From Sansalvadorimonas sp965221135 (GTDB lineage: Bacteria > Pseudomonadota > Gammaproteobacteria > Pseudomonadales > Endozoicomonadaceae), in NCBI GenBank assembly GCA_965221135.1, contig CBDCRZ010000069.1:62001-126000 (forward strand): a stretch of 64,000 bases of DNA, in the 5' to 3' direction. This document shows, piece after piece, positions 44,114 through 51,806 of this stretch. Every line of letters begins with the position of its first letter. Position 1 is the first letter of the stretch. The notes below the pieces were generated by a model. That model was not told the origin of the DNA. It worked only from the letters and a program-made list of their open reading frames with translations, and did no database searches. The position numbers and the translations under genes were made by a program.

Positions 44114-46306
44114 ATGCGATTGCCGTTCTATACCCAGTGCAAAGACAAAAGCCTGAATAAAGTCAAAGATCTGTACAATTCCAGTCGCTATAAGAAAGAC
44201 TTTCAGGTCAAAAAAGATTTCCAGACCGGCAATTCGTTTCTGCAGACCAGTGATGGTTACATGCTCTACGTCACCCAACGTGGAGGTCGTTACACCGTCC
44301 ATACCGCTACCCCCGAAGATGTGTACAACCTGAAATACGGTGAGCTGTTTTCCCAAACTCAGGAGTTGATGGAACTGCTTGGTATTCCCGTTGATGCGCC
44401 CATAAAATCACGGTCAGTCACTCCAGTGCCGAGTGAAACGGAACTGCCCCATGTTCAGCCTGTTCCTAGACAATGGGTGCGTAAAGTCGCTCGCATAAGA
44501 CCTCATGATGATTCTGTTCTGCCAGCTACACCAGCCTCTCCAACACATTCACAATCATCAAGAACGCTATCCCGGCAGTCATCAGATTCCTTATCGGATA
44601 GTCAGTCTTTAGCAACATCGCATGCCTCTACAATCACAGACCCAGGCAGTTCAGTGGATACAGTGAGCCGGACATCCTCAGTAGAGGAGGATTTTCAAGA
44701 ATCATCATTTATAAGCTCTCAGTCTCCTGCAGCCACACCTTTACAATCACCGCCTTACATAACTCAGGCTTCCGTCGCATCCTCCGTGTTTTCAAGTGGT
44801 TCCGAAATTAATCGACAGGATCTTACAGGGCTTTTTTCTGTGACCAGCTCCTCATTGTCGACAGACTCCGGGGATACTTTCTTCACTTCATCAGAGCAGC
44901 CCTATGAACAGCCGTCACAACAAGCTTCACGACGATCTTCACTGCAACAGGAACAAGGGAGCGTTGCAGCTTCAATAGAAGACAATCTTGATGTCATTCA
45001 GGTTCCACTGTCCAAAGCTCAACCAAAGGTTCCACAGAGCGTGAATCCCGGAACTCCCTTAGCCCCCAAGCCACGGACCAGAATAAATTCAGCACCCGCT
45101 GCTGCAGGAAAACCCGTCGAGCCGGCCGCACGGGAGTTAAATACTAGCCACACCATCCAACCCCGGCCCTTACCAGGCGTAGTGAAAAATTCTGGAGAGT
45201 TTCAAGAACACCAGCAGGTCAGTAAGCATGTACAGAAAGCATGTAATGCTTTTCTGGAAGAGGGTAAATACAAGACAGAACATGAAGAAGAGGCTGCCCG
45301 TACTCTATTCTATGGGGCTCTTGTTGCCTCCGGAGACGGTGCAGACTGGAAGCGCTCCAACACTGGCAAACCCGATTTTAAGCAGGTAGAAATTAACACA
45401 TCTCACTACCAGAAGAAGAGTGATAGAGACCGTCCTCAGGAACGTTTGCAGAGTACCATTCAAAAAGCACGACACAGGCTAAAAAATCATCAGCTCTATA
45501 TGAATTCACAGGTTCCGGATTACCTGAGCCAGCAGAAAATAAATGTTCGAGAGGAGCTGACTCAGATAATGCGCTACTGTCGTAGGAATGAATACAACAG
45601 CGCCGATCTGGTCAAACTCTTAGATCAAAATGGCTTTACAACGTTCGACAGAGCCTTCTACGAATATCGCATAGAGGATATGGTCTTTGGGCACAACACC
45701 TTGCTGCGCTCTCTGGGAAGACCTCCAGCCAACGACTCGGAACATAGCGAAAAACAACAACAGGACGTTGCAGACGTTATGGTCCTCAGCCAGAGACTTG
45801 TCCAGGCAACAAAGACTCGCAAAACACCTTACAAGCCCAAACATCAACATCTTGATCAGGCCAATATTGTTAAACGCCCAGGGCAGCTGCTGTTTGATGC
45901 CATGGAGGAAGACTTCCGAGGTCAAAGCCCGGACAAACCAAAGGGTGGTGCACTCTCCAACGAGGAGATCACGGCCTTTAAATCTGATTACAACAAGACC
46001 TTTAACAGCAGTGCACCTGCGGCCACGCCATCGGTTTTATCTGCCCCCACAGGCTTTGAACTGACCTTTGCCGACAACCCGGAAGAGGTCCTTGGTTTGG
46101 ATAAAAACAACCACTTGGAGTTTGTTTCAATCCAGAACCAGATCAAGCAACAGAAGCAGGTACAAATGCTGCAAAAGCTTACAGCCCGCCGTGAGCAAGA
46201 GATCAGCCAACGTTTACGGCATACAAAGGCCGGTCACAAGCAGCGATTGATGCAGCTTGAGAAGAAATTGAGTAAGCTCAAAAGCCCTCCCCAGTCTCCT
46301 CTATAA
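44114..46306 (+). CDS. Large Ser/Thr/Pro-rich orphan effector-like protein
   Basis: No family recognised. The start at ATG 44114 (MRLPFYTQCKDK) follows GGAAGAG; a TTG 20 codons upstream is less likely. The N-terminal ~110 residues look folded. Residues about 115-370 are low-complexity Ser/Thr/Gln/Pro with PxxP-type motifs such as PGTPLAPKPRTR. A helical domain spans about 380-580 (LEEGKYKTEHEEEAARTLFY, VREELTQIMRYCRR). The last ~60 residues form a Gln/Lys/Arg-rich likely coiled coil. No signal peptide is present, consistent with a cytosolic or type III-like effector. It occupies the place where znuA would normally lie, between thrB and zur. Confidence 0.75.
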   Translation: MRLPFYTQCKDKSLNKVKDLYNSSRYKKDFQVKKDFQTGNSFLQTSDGYMLYVTQRGGRYTVHTATPEDVYNLKYGELFSQTQELMELLGIPVDAPIKSRSVTPVPSETELPHVQPVPRQWVRKVARIRPHDDSVLPATPASPTHSQSSRTLSRQSSDSLSDSQSLATSHASTITDPGSSVDTVSRTSSVEEDFQESSFISSQSPAATPLQSPPYITQASVASSVFSSGSEINRQDLTGLFSVTSSSLSTDSGDTFFTSSEQPYEQPSQQASRRSSLQQEQGSVAASIEDNLDVIQVPLSKAQPKVPQSVNPGTPLAPKPRTRINSAPAAAGKPVEPAARELNTSHTIQPRPLPGVVKNSGEFQEHQQVSKHVQKACNAFLEEGKYKTEHEEEAARTLFYGALVASGDGADWKRSNTGKPDFKQVEINTSHYQKKSDRDRPQERLQSTIQKARHRLKNHQLYMNSQVPDYLSQQKINVREELTQIMRYCRRNEYNSADLVKLLDQNGFTTFDRAFYEYRIEDMVFGHNTLLRSLGRPPANDSEHSEKQQQDVADVMVLSQRLVQATKTRKTPYKPKHQHLDQANIVKRPGQLLFDAMEEDFRGQSPDKPKGGALSNEEITAFKSDYNKTFNSSAPAATPSVLSAPTGFELTFADNPEEVLGLDKNNHLEFVSIQNQIKQQKQVQMLQKLTARREQEISQRLRHTKAGHKQRLMQLEKKLSKLKSPPQSPL

Positions 46307-46368
46307 AACACCGCAAATGACAGTGCCAGCCTGTTCGCTGAATGAACATTTCCGCTCTTGCTTGCGAG

Positions 46369-46383
46369 TGTTATATTATATCC
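46369..46383 (+). promoter_or_regulatory. Putative Zur box upstream of zur-znuCB
   Basis: TGTTATATTATATCC is an imperfect palindrome matching the gammaproteobacterial Zur operator (TGTTATAATATAACA-like) at 13 of 15 positions. It lies 35 bases before the GTG start of zur, suggesting zinc-dependent autorepression of the operon. Confidence 0.65.
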
Positions 46384-46417
46384 TTACATTTAAAGTGTCA
46401 TAAGCGAAGGATCCTGT

Positions 46418-46927
46418 GTGAGCCCCACCAGCAGCGCCTACACCCCCCACGACCACAGTCACTGTGTGGCCAGTGCCCTTGAGGTGGCCACCAGTCTATG
46501 CCAGAAGAATGGTCAGCGACTCACGGCCCTTCGAAAGCAAGTTCTTACTCTGGTATGGGACAGCCACAAACCGGTTGGCGCTTATGACCTGCTGGCCATG
46601 CTTTCCAAAAGTCAGGACCGCCCAGCCGCACCACCCACGGTGTACCGGGCACTGGACTTTCTGCTGGAGCAGGGACTTATCCACAGGCTTGCTTCTTTGA
46701 ATGCTTACATTGGCTGCAGCTGCCCGGAACAGGCCCATGAAGGCGTGTTTCTCATCTGCGAAAAGTGCCGCACTACACAGGAACTCCACGACGAGCGCGA
46801 ACATGCCAGCATTGCGCAGCTCAAACAGCAGGCTGGAGATGTAGGCTTTACAGCCAGTAAAGCCCTGATAGAAGTCACTGGACTATGCCCCGCCTGCCAG
46901 GCAGCGGAGGAGAGTCATCATGGGTAA
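46418..46927 (+). CDS. zur: Zinc uptake regulator Zur (Fur family)
   Basis: A Fur-family repressor of 169 residues that senses zinc and controls the uptake operon it heads. The winged helix has GQRLTALRKQVLTLVWDSH, GAYDLLAML and PTVYRALDFLLEQGLIHRL. A structural zinc site is formed by LICEKCRTTQEL and GLCPACQA, with His residues in between and a His-containing N-terminus. GTG at 46418 follows GAAGGA. It overlaps znuC by eight bases. Confidence 0.94.
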   Translation: MSPTSSAYTPHDHSHCVASALEVATSLCQKNGQRLTALRKQVLTLVWDSHKPVGAYDLLAMLSKSQDRPAAPPTVYRALDFLLEQGLIHRLASLNAYIGCSCPEQAHEGVFLICEKCRTTQELHDEREHASIAQLKQQAGDVGFTASKALIEVTGLCPACQAAEESHHG

Positions 46928-47660
46928 CCCTCTGCTGGAACTCAGTGATGTTCATATGGGCTTTCAGGAACGAAAGGTACTGGAAGGTATCAGCTTCTCC
47001 CTGAACCCAGGGGAAATCGTCACCCTGATTGGCCCTAATGGTGCTGGCAAAACAACTCTGGTTCGTATTGTTCTCGGACTGTTGAAACCACAACAGGGCA
47101 CCCGGGTTATTCAACCCAATCTGCGCATTGGTTATATGCCCCAGAAACTTCAGATTGAACCCTCCATGCCGTTAAGTGTGGTGCGTTTTCTGTCGCTGGC
47201 AGGTGCTAAAACCGAAGAGATAAAACAGGCACTGGAACGCACCGGTGTGCAGCATGTTTTCAACAACCCGGTACAGATGCTTTCGGGCGGTGAAATGCAA
47301 AGAGTGTTGCTGGCAAGAGCACTACTGCGCAAGCCGGGACTTCTGGTTCTGGATGAGCCAGTACAGGGTGTAGACGTCACTGGCCAGCGAGAGCTTTATC
47401 GGTTGATTGCAGAACTGCGAAACGAAACCGGCTGCGGCGTGTTAATGGTTTCCCACGACCTTCACCTGGTAATGGCCGCTACCGACAATGTTATCTGTTT
47501 GAACCAGCATATCTGCTGTCATGGTCACCCCAGCCAGGTCAGCAAACATCCGGCTTATTTAAGACTGTTCGGCGGAGAGTCCGACGAACTGGCTGTTTAC
47601 AGCCACCATCACGATCACGACCACGGACTCGACGGACGGCCGGAACACCCACATGATTGA
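46920..47660 (+). CDS. znuC: Zinc ABC transporter ATP-binding protein ZnuC
   Basis: ZnuC is the ATPase of the high-affinity zinc importer. The 246-residue protein has Walker A LIGPNGAGKTTLVRI, signature LSGGEMQRVLLARAL, Walker B LLVLDEPVQGVD and the switch His in MVSHDLHLV. The C-terminus is His-rich (SHHHDHDHGLDGRPEH), typical of ZnuC and likely zinc-binding. It overlaps zur and znuB at its two ends. Confidence 0.96.
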   Translation: MGNPLLELSDVHMGFQERKVLEGISFSLNPGEIVTLIGPNGAGKTTLVRIVLGLLKPQQGTRVIQPNLRIGYMPQKLQIEPSMPLSVVRFLSLAGAKTEEIKQALERTGVQHVFNNPVQMLSGGEMQRVLLARALLRKPGLLVLDEPVQGVDVTGQRELYRLIAELRNETGCGVLMVSHDLHLVMAATDNVICLNQHICCHGHPSQVSKHPAYLRLFGGESDELAVYSHHHDHDHGLDGRPEHPHD

Positions 47661-48453
47661 ACTGTTTTTACTCCCACTGCTGGCAGGCCTTGGTGTTGCT
47701 GCAGTTGCAGGACCGCTGGGCACATTTGTCGTCTGGCGTCGTATGGCTTACTTCGGGGAAACCCTGTCTCACTCAGCATTGCTGGGTGTCGCTTTGGGTT
47801 TTCTTTTACAGATTGACCTCAACCTCGCCGTCGCAGTTGGTTGTATCGCACTGGCACTGATACTGGTGTGGCTGCAACAGAAACGTGTCATGGCAACAGA
47901 CACTCTTCTAGGTATTCTGGCTCACAGTTCACTTAGCCTTGGTCTTGTAGTCGTCAGCCTTTTAGGTGCTATTCGCATCGATATGATGGCTTACCTGTTC
48001 GGTGACCTGCTGGCAGTTGGAACCCGCGACATGTACTGGGTACTTGGCGGAGGCAGTGCCATTCTCGGTTTGCTGTATTGGTTCTGGACACCACTGCTCT
48101 CCATTACTGTTCATGAAGAACTGGCTGAAGTGGAAGGTATCCCCGTTAAACGCATGCGTCTGTTGCTGATGCTGATGATTGCACTGGTCATTGCCGTGGC
48201 TATGAAGATTGTCGGTGTACTGCTGATTACATCTCTACTGATTATTCCAGCGGCTACCGCACAACGCCTGGCACGTTCCCCGGAACAAATGGCTTTTGGT
48301 GCCAGTGTGCTGGGTATGATTGCAGTGTCAGGCGGAATGGCGGCATCACTGACCTGGGATACGCCCACAGGTCCTTCCGTGGTAGTCTGTAGCGCGCTGC
48401 TGTTTGTATTGTCTTTATGCATGCCATTGAATGGAAATCTGGCTAGAAAATGA
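47653..48453 (+). CDS. znuB: Zinc ABC transporter permease ZnuB
   Basis: The integral membrane permease (ABC-3 family) of 266 residues has about seven to eight hydrophobic helices. Conserved segments are GPLGTFVVWRRMAYFGETLSHSA-like near the N-terminus, the cytoplasmic coupling region EELAEVEGIPVKRMRLL and LLITSLLIIPAATAQRLA. It follows znuC with an eight-base overlap and overlaps the next lipoprotein gene by four bases. The periplasmic zinc-binding protein ZnuA is not in this cluster and must be elsewhere if the importer works. Confidence 0.95.
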   Translation: MIELFLLPLLAGLGVAAVAGPLGTFVVWRRMAYFGETLSHSALLGVALGFLLQIDLNLAVAVGCIALALILVWLQQKRVMATDTLLGILAHSSLSLGLVVVSLLGAIRIDMMAYLFGDLLAVGTRDMYWVLGGGSAILGLLYWFWTPLLSITVHEELAEVEGIPVKRMRLLLMLMIALVIAVAMKIVGVLLITSLLIIPAATAQRLARSPEQMAFGASVLGMIAVSGGMAASLTWDTPTGPSVVVCSALLFVLSLCMPLNGNLARK

Positions 48454-49016
48454 GTACAAGAATCACCAAAACACCTTTGGCTCGTCTGTTAGCCCTGCTG
48501 GCTCTTATCTCCCTTTTCACTCTTGGGGGTTGCCAGAGTACGTCACCGACAAAAGATACCTCGGAGTATGATATCTACTCTCCTTCCGGCCCGGTAATCC
48601 ATGCCATACAAAAAGATATTGCTGCCAACCGGTTGACCCGCCCTACCGGCAACAATGCGCTGGAAAAAATTCAGCGGCTGAAGCTGATTAACCCGAACAG
48701 TCCGGCGATTGATGAGTACGAAACTAAAATAGCCAGAAAGCTGGTCAGCCTCGGGCAAAAAGCCTTCCTTGATAATAACTATGACCAGGCGAAAATTCTT
48801 GCTGTAAGAGCTTTGGAAATTAAGCCTGATTTAGCAGACGCAGGGTATATTCTTGATGCTGTCAGGGAGGCAGAAATGCCACTGGAGAGTCATCCAGAAG
48901 GTGTACATACTCTGGAAACAGTTCAGATTGAAAAAGTTGAAGAGACGAGTTCAGTGAATGTGATTACTGTAACTATTCCTGACCTTCAGCAGGAACACCT
49001 GGAAACCACTCCTTAA
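48450..49016 (+). CDS. Lipoprotein with TPR-like helices, znu operon tail
   Basis: A 188-residue protein with a lipoprotein signal (LLALISLFTLGGC). The middle (about 45-135) is helical, with LVSLGQKAFLDNNYDQAKILAVRALEIKP-like sequence resembling a tetratricopeptide pair (the peptide is quoted only in part: AFLDNNYDQAKILAVRALE). The C-terminus is Glu/Thr/Val-rich. A lipoprotein gene in the same position follows znuB in Pseudomonas. Function unknown; overlap with znuB implies co-transcription. Confidence 0.82.
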   Translation: MSTRITKTPLARLLALLALISLFTLGGCQSTSPTKDTSEYDIYSPSGPVIHAIQKDIAANRLTRPTGNNALEKIQRLKLINPNSPAIDEYETKIARKLVSLGQKAFLDNNYDQAKILAVRALEIKPDLADAGYILDAVREAEMPLESHPEGVHTLETVQIEKVEETSSVNVITVTIPDLQQEHLETTP

Positions 49017-49023
49017 AATTCCT

Positions 49024-49056
49024 ACCCTGCCAGTCTCAAAGCTGGCAGGTTTCTTC
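49024..49056 (+). terminator. Terminator after zur-znuCB-lipoprotein operon
   Basis: Stem cctgccag (49026-49033) with ctggcagg (49042-49049), eight-base loop, then tttctt. The stop codon of the convergent gene lies in the loop. Confidence 0.78.
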
Positions 49057-49707
49057 CATATCTTCCAGCCACTCAGTAAAAAACAACCCCAGAAACTCTT
49101 TCACCACCAGCTGTTTTCGGGAGTCATCCCCAGTAGTAGATGCGAGAGGGTGCCATCCACGGTCTTCAAGTATTGCTGCCGCACTGAGGCTGGCACCATC
49201 TGCCAGTGCCGAAAACTCTTCACAGGTTACCCGGTTTAGCTCAACCTGGAGTTCCCCATCGCCGGGCTTTATAGCCTTGTCTTCAAATTTGAGGTTATAC
49301 ACAGACAGGCCAAAGCAGAACATAATATCCAGCACTTCACAGGCACGCCCCATAGCCTTGTTTTTCTGCTTAAACGCGGTCTCACTGAGAGCCGAAATCG
49401 CAAACGCATAGGCATTCTGCCCGGCGGCCAGCTCTTCATCCAACAAACCTGCCGCTGGCAGTCCACGCAAATAGGGCAGCGCCTGCTGACAAAGCTGTTG
49501 ATAAGATTCGAGATAGTCCCGCTTCAGGTCTTCCAGTTGAAATACCAGACCGGTTTTCAGGCATGACATAGGCACATTCAACAGCTGGCCAACCTCTATC
49601 GAAGTCAGGTCTTTCCTGCCACGAATGATGTTATCCACAGTCCCATTAATATTGATCTGAATATCTTTTACTGCAGCTTCTGAATTATGGGATGAATGTG
49701 GATTCAT
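49036..49707 (-). CDS. Uncharacterised cytoplasmic protein
   Basis: I do not recognise this 223-residue protein. The N-terminus contains INGTVDNIIRGRKDLTSIE. A largely helical body follows, with AFAISALSETAFKQKNKAMG and VLDIMFCFGLSVYNLKF. The C-terminus is acidic (FFTEWLEDMEETCQL). No signal peptide or membrane segment. The ATG at 49707 follows AGGTGCTCAG; a GTG three codons earlier is the alternative. Its stop codon falls within the hairpin that ends the convergent znu operon. It starts the accessory block that also holds the serpin. Confidence 0.75.
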   Translation of the reverse strand: MNPHSSHNSEAAVKDIQININGTVDNIIRGRKDLTSIEVGQLLNVPMSCLKTGLVFQLEDLKRDYLESYQQLCQQALPYLRGLPAAGLLDEELAAGQNAYAFAISALSETAFKQKNKAMGRACEVLDIMFCFGLSVYNLKFEDKAIKPGDGELQVELNRVTCEEFSALADGASLSAAAILEDRGWHPLASTTGDDSRKQLVVKEFLGLFFTEWLEDMEETCQL

Positions 49708-49791
49708 TCTGAGCACCTGCCGATGGGGGTAACAGAGCTATCGGCAGGTTATGGAAGGCTTTGATATGCAAAGAAATATGCGGATTACATG

Positions 49792-50469
49792 TTAACTCAG
49801 CAGCTTAAGAACAGCATCAGCCACAGCTTCGGAAGATGCAGGGTTCTGCCCCGTTACCAACAGTCCATCAGTGACACTGTATGGCGTCCAGTCAGCCACC
49901 TTGGAGTACTCGCCGCCCAGAGCCTTCAGCTCATCTTCCAGCAGATAAGGTACAACGCTGGTTAAGCCAACCGCCTCTTCTTCGGTATTAGTGAAACCCG
50001 TGACTTTTTTGTTTTTCACCAGAGGTTCACCCTGTTCGTCTTTCACCTTTAGCAACACACTGGGTGCGTGGCAAACAGCGGAAACTGGCTTGCTCTGACG
50101 GCTGAAAGCTTCAATCAGTGCGATAGAGTCCTGATTGTCGTACAGATCCCACATAGGGCCATGACCGCCTGGGTAGAACACCCCATCAAAATCATCAGCG
50201 GAAACTTCATTGAGCTTCACAGTCTTCGATAATTTGTTCTGCAACGCTGCATCATTATCAAAACGCTCAGTCGCGGAGGTCTGAAAATCAGGAAGGGCAC
50301 TCTTTGGGTCGATGGGAGGCTGTCCGCCCAAAGGTGAAGCCAGCACAACCTCTGCACCGGCATCAGCAAACTGATAGTAAGGAGCAGCAAACTCTTCAAT
50401 CCAGAAACCGGTTTTCTCGCCAGTATCACCAAGGGCATCGTGAGAGGTTAAAACAAACAACACTTTCAT
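49792..50469 (-). CDS. DJ-1/PfpI superfamily protein (Hsp31/glyoxalase III-like)
   Basis: A class I glutamine-amidotransferase-fold protein of about 225 residues. The nucleophile elbow VCHAPSVLL carries the reactive Cys near residue 125, and FYPGGHGPMWDL precedes it, as in the Hsp31-like group of chaperones and glutathione-independent glyoxalases. Such proteins detoxify methylglyoxal or protect against stress; which applies here is not known. The start MKVLFVLTSH at 50469 fits the family; codons upstream read into a palindromic repeat. Next to a CurA-like reductase on the same strand. Confidence 0.9.
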   Translation of the reverse strand: MKVLFVLTSHDALGDTGEKTGFWIEEFAAPYYQFADAGAEVVLASPLGGQPPIDPKSALPDFQTSATERFDNDAALQNKLSKTVKLNEVSADDFDGVFYPGGHGPMWDLYDNQDSIALIEAFSRQSKPVSAVCHAPSVLLKVKDEQGEPLVKNKKVTGFTNTEEEAVGLTSVVPYLLEDELKALGGEYSKVADWTPYSVTDGLLVTGQNPASSEAVADAVLKLLS

Positions 50470-50501
50470 GGGCTTCATCTCTATTGGTTTGAAAAAGATT
50501 A

Positions 50502-50616
50502 ACCACAGAGACACAAAGACACGGAGAATAGCTTTTTAGCTTTTTAGTTAAAAGCATAAGCATAAGCTCTTAACTAAGCGCTTTTCTTTTCCTCTGTGTC
50601 TTTGTGTCTCTGTGGT
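50502..50616. repeat. Palindromic intergenic repeat, copy 2 (MITE-like)
   Basis: Same arms as at 2306-2436 (accacagagacacaaagaca and the complement at the right). The centre again has AGCTTTTTAG and CTTAACTAA segments. Here it lies upstream of the DJ-1-like gene and downstream of curA, both on the minus strand, so it may end curA transcription or provide a leader. Confidence 0.85.
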
Positions 50617-50631
50617 GAAAAGCTTTTATCA

Positions 50632-51639
50632 CTAAGCGAGTTTCACCAGCATCTTGCCAGTGTTCTTACCGGTAAACAGCCCGATAAAGGCGTCAGGTGC
50701 TTTCTCAATACCTTCGTAGACAGTTTCTTTCCATGAGATCTTGTCTTCCTGAATCCACTGGCTCATCTGCTGAACAAAGGCAGGGTACTCATCCCAGTGA
50801 TCAAAGATAATAAAGCCCTGAAGCTTCAGTTTCTTAATAATAATCTGAGCAAGGTTAGCTGGGCCAGGTTGCGCTTCTGTAGCGTTATACTGATCAATCA
50901 TGCCGCACACAGCAATACGACCATTGGGGTTCATCACATTCAGCAAGGCTTCAAGGTGGGCACCGCCCACATTCTCAAAATACACATCCACACCGTTGGG
51001 GCAGGCTTTGGCTATATCTTCCTGAAGGTTGGTTGTGTTCTTGTAATTCACCACGGCATCAACACCCAGTGCTTTCAGGTACGCGGCCTTTTCATCAGAG
51101 CCGACACTGCCTGCGACGTAACAGCCTTTGAGCCTGGCGATCTGGCAGACAATCGCGCCTACAGCACCGGAAGCCGCTGAAACAAAAACATTGTCGCCTT
51201 CTTTCAGCTCACCAATCTTCAGTAGGCCAGTGTAAGCCGTCATGCCCGGCATACCGAGTATGCCCAGAAAAGCCTGCTCCGGAATCGGGCTGTCTGGCAG
51301 GGGCTGAACGGTTTCACCATTGGCAATAAAGTACTCTCTCCAACCATTCATGCTGGCGACTTTGCTGCCGGTTTTAAACGCAGGGTTACGGGACTCAACC
51401 ACTTCACCGACGGCGCCACCTTCCAGTACGCCACCAATGGCGAATGGTTCGATATAGCTTGCACGGTCTGTCATGCGACCACGCATGTAAGGGTCTACAG
51501 ACATCCACAGGTTTTTAACCAAAACCTCACCGTCTTTCAGTTCTCCGACAGGGTTACTGGTCAGCTCAAAGTCTTCGCTGGAAGGCAGACCAACGGGACG
51601 TTTCTTGAGGCGGATTTCCTGATTTTTTTCGATGTACAT
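50632..51639 (-). CDS. curA: NADP-dependent medium-chain reductase (CurA-like)
   Basis: A 335-residue zinc-independent alcohol-dehydrogenase-like reductase of the CurA / leukotriene B4 dehydrogenase group, which reduces alpha,beta-unsaturated carbonyls. Motifs: NLWMSVDPYMRGRM near residue 43, LGILGMPGMTAYTGL, the NADP-binding VSAASGAVGAIVCQIARLKG and VDVYFENVGG, and a C-terminal TGKNTGKMLVKL. No zinc-ligand pattern is present. Precise substrate unknown; gene symbol is given by family only. Confidence 0.88.
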   Translation of the reverse strand: MYIEKNQEIRLKKRPVGLPSSEDFELTSNPVGELKDGEVLVKNLWMSVDPYMRGRMTDRASYIEPFAIGGVLEGGAVGEVVESRNPAFKTGSKVASMNGWREYFIANGETVQPLPDSPIPEQAFLGILGMPGMTAYTGLLKIGELKEGDNVFVSAASGAVGAIVCQIARLKGCYVAGSVGSDEKAAYLKALGVDAVVNYKNTTNLQEDIAKACPNGVDVYFENVGGAHLEALLNVMNPNGRIAVCGMIDQYNATEAQPGPANLAQIIIKKLKLQGFIIFDHWDEYPAFVQQMSQWIQEDKISWKETVYEGIEKAPDAFIGLFTGKNTGKMLVKLA

Positions 51640-51806
51640 AAGTGGACTCCCGGGAAGGTTTCCTGTTGAAACCAGTTGCGTTTGCAGTTGGGATAAATGT
51701 ACACACCACCGATCTATACATCTAATGCATGCTATTTATAACTTTAATAACTGGCAGTAATAACCATGGCAAGTCAAGGTCATTTTCAACGCAGATATCT
51801 CTCAGG

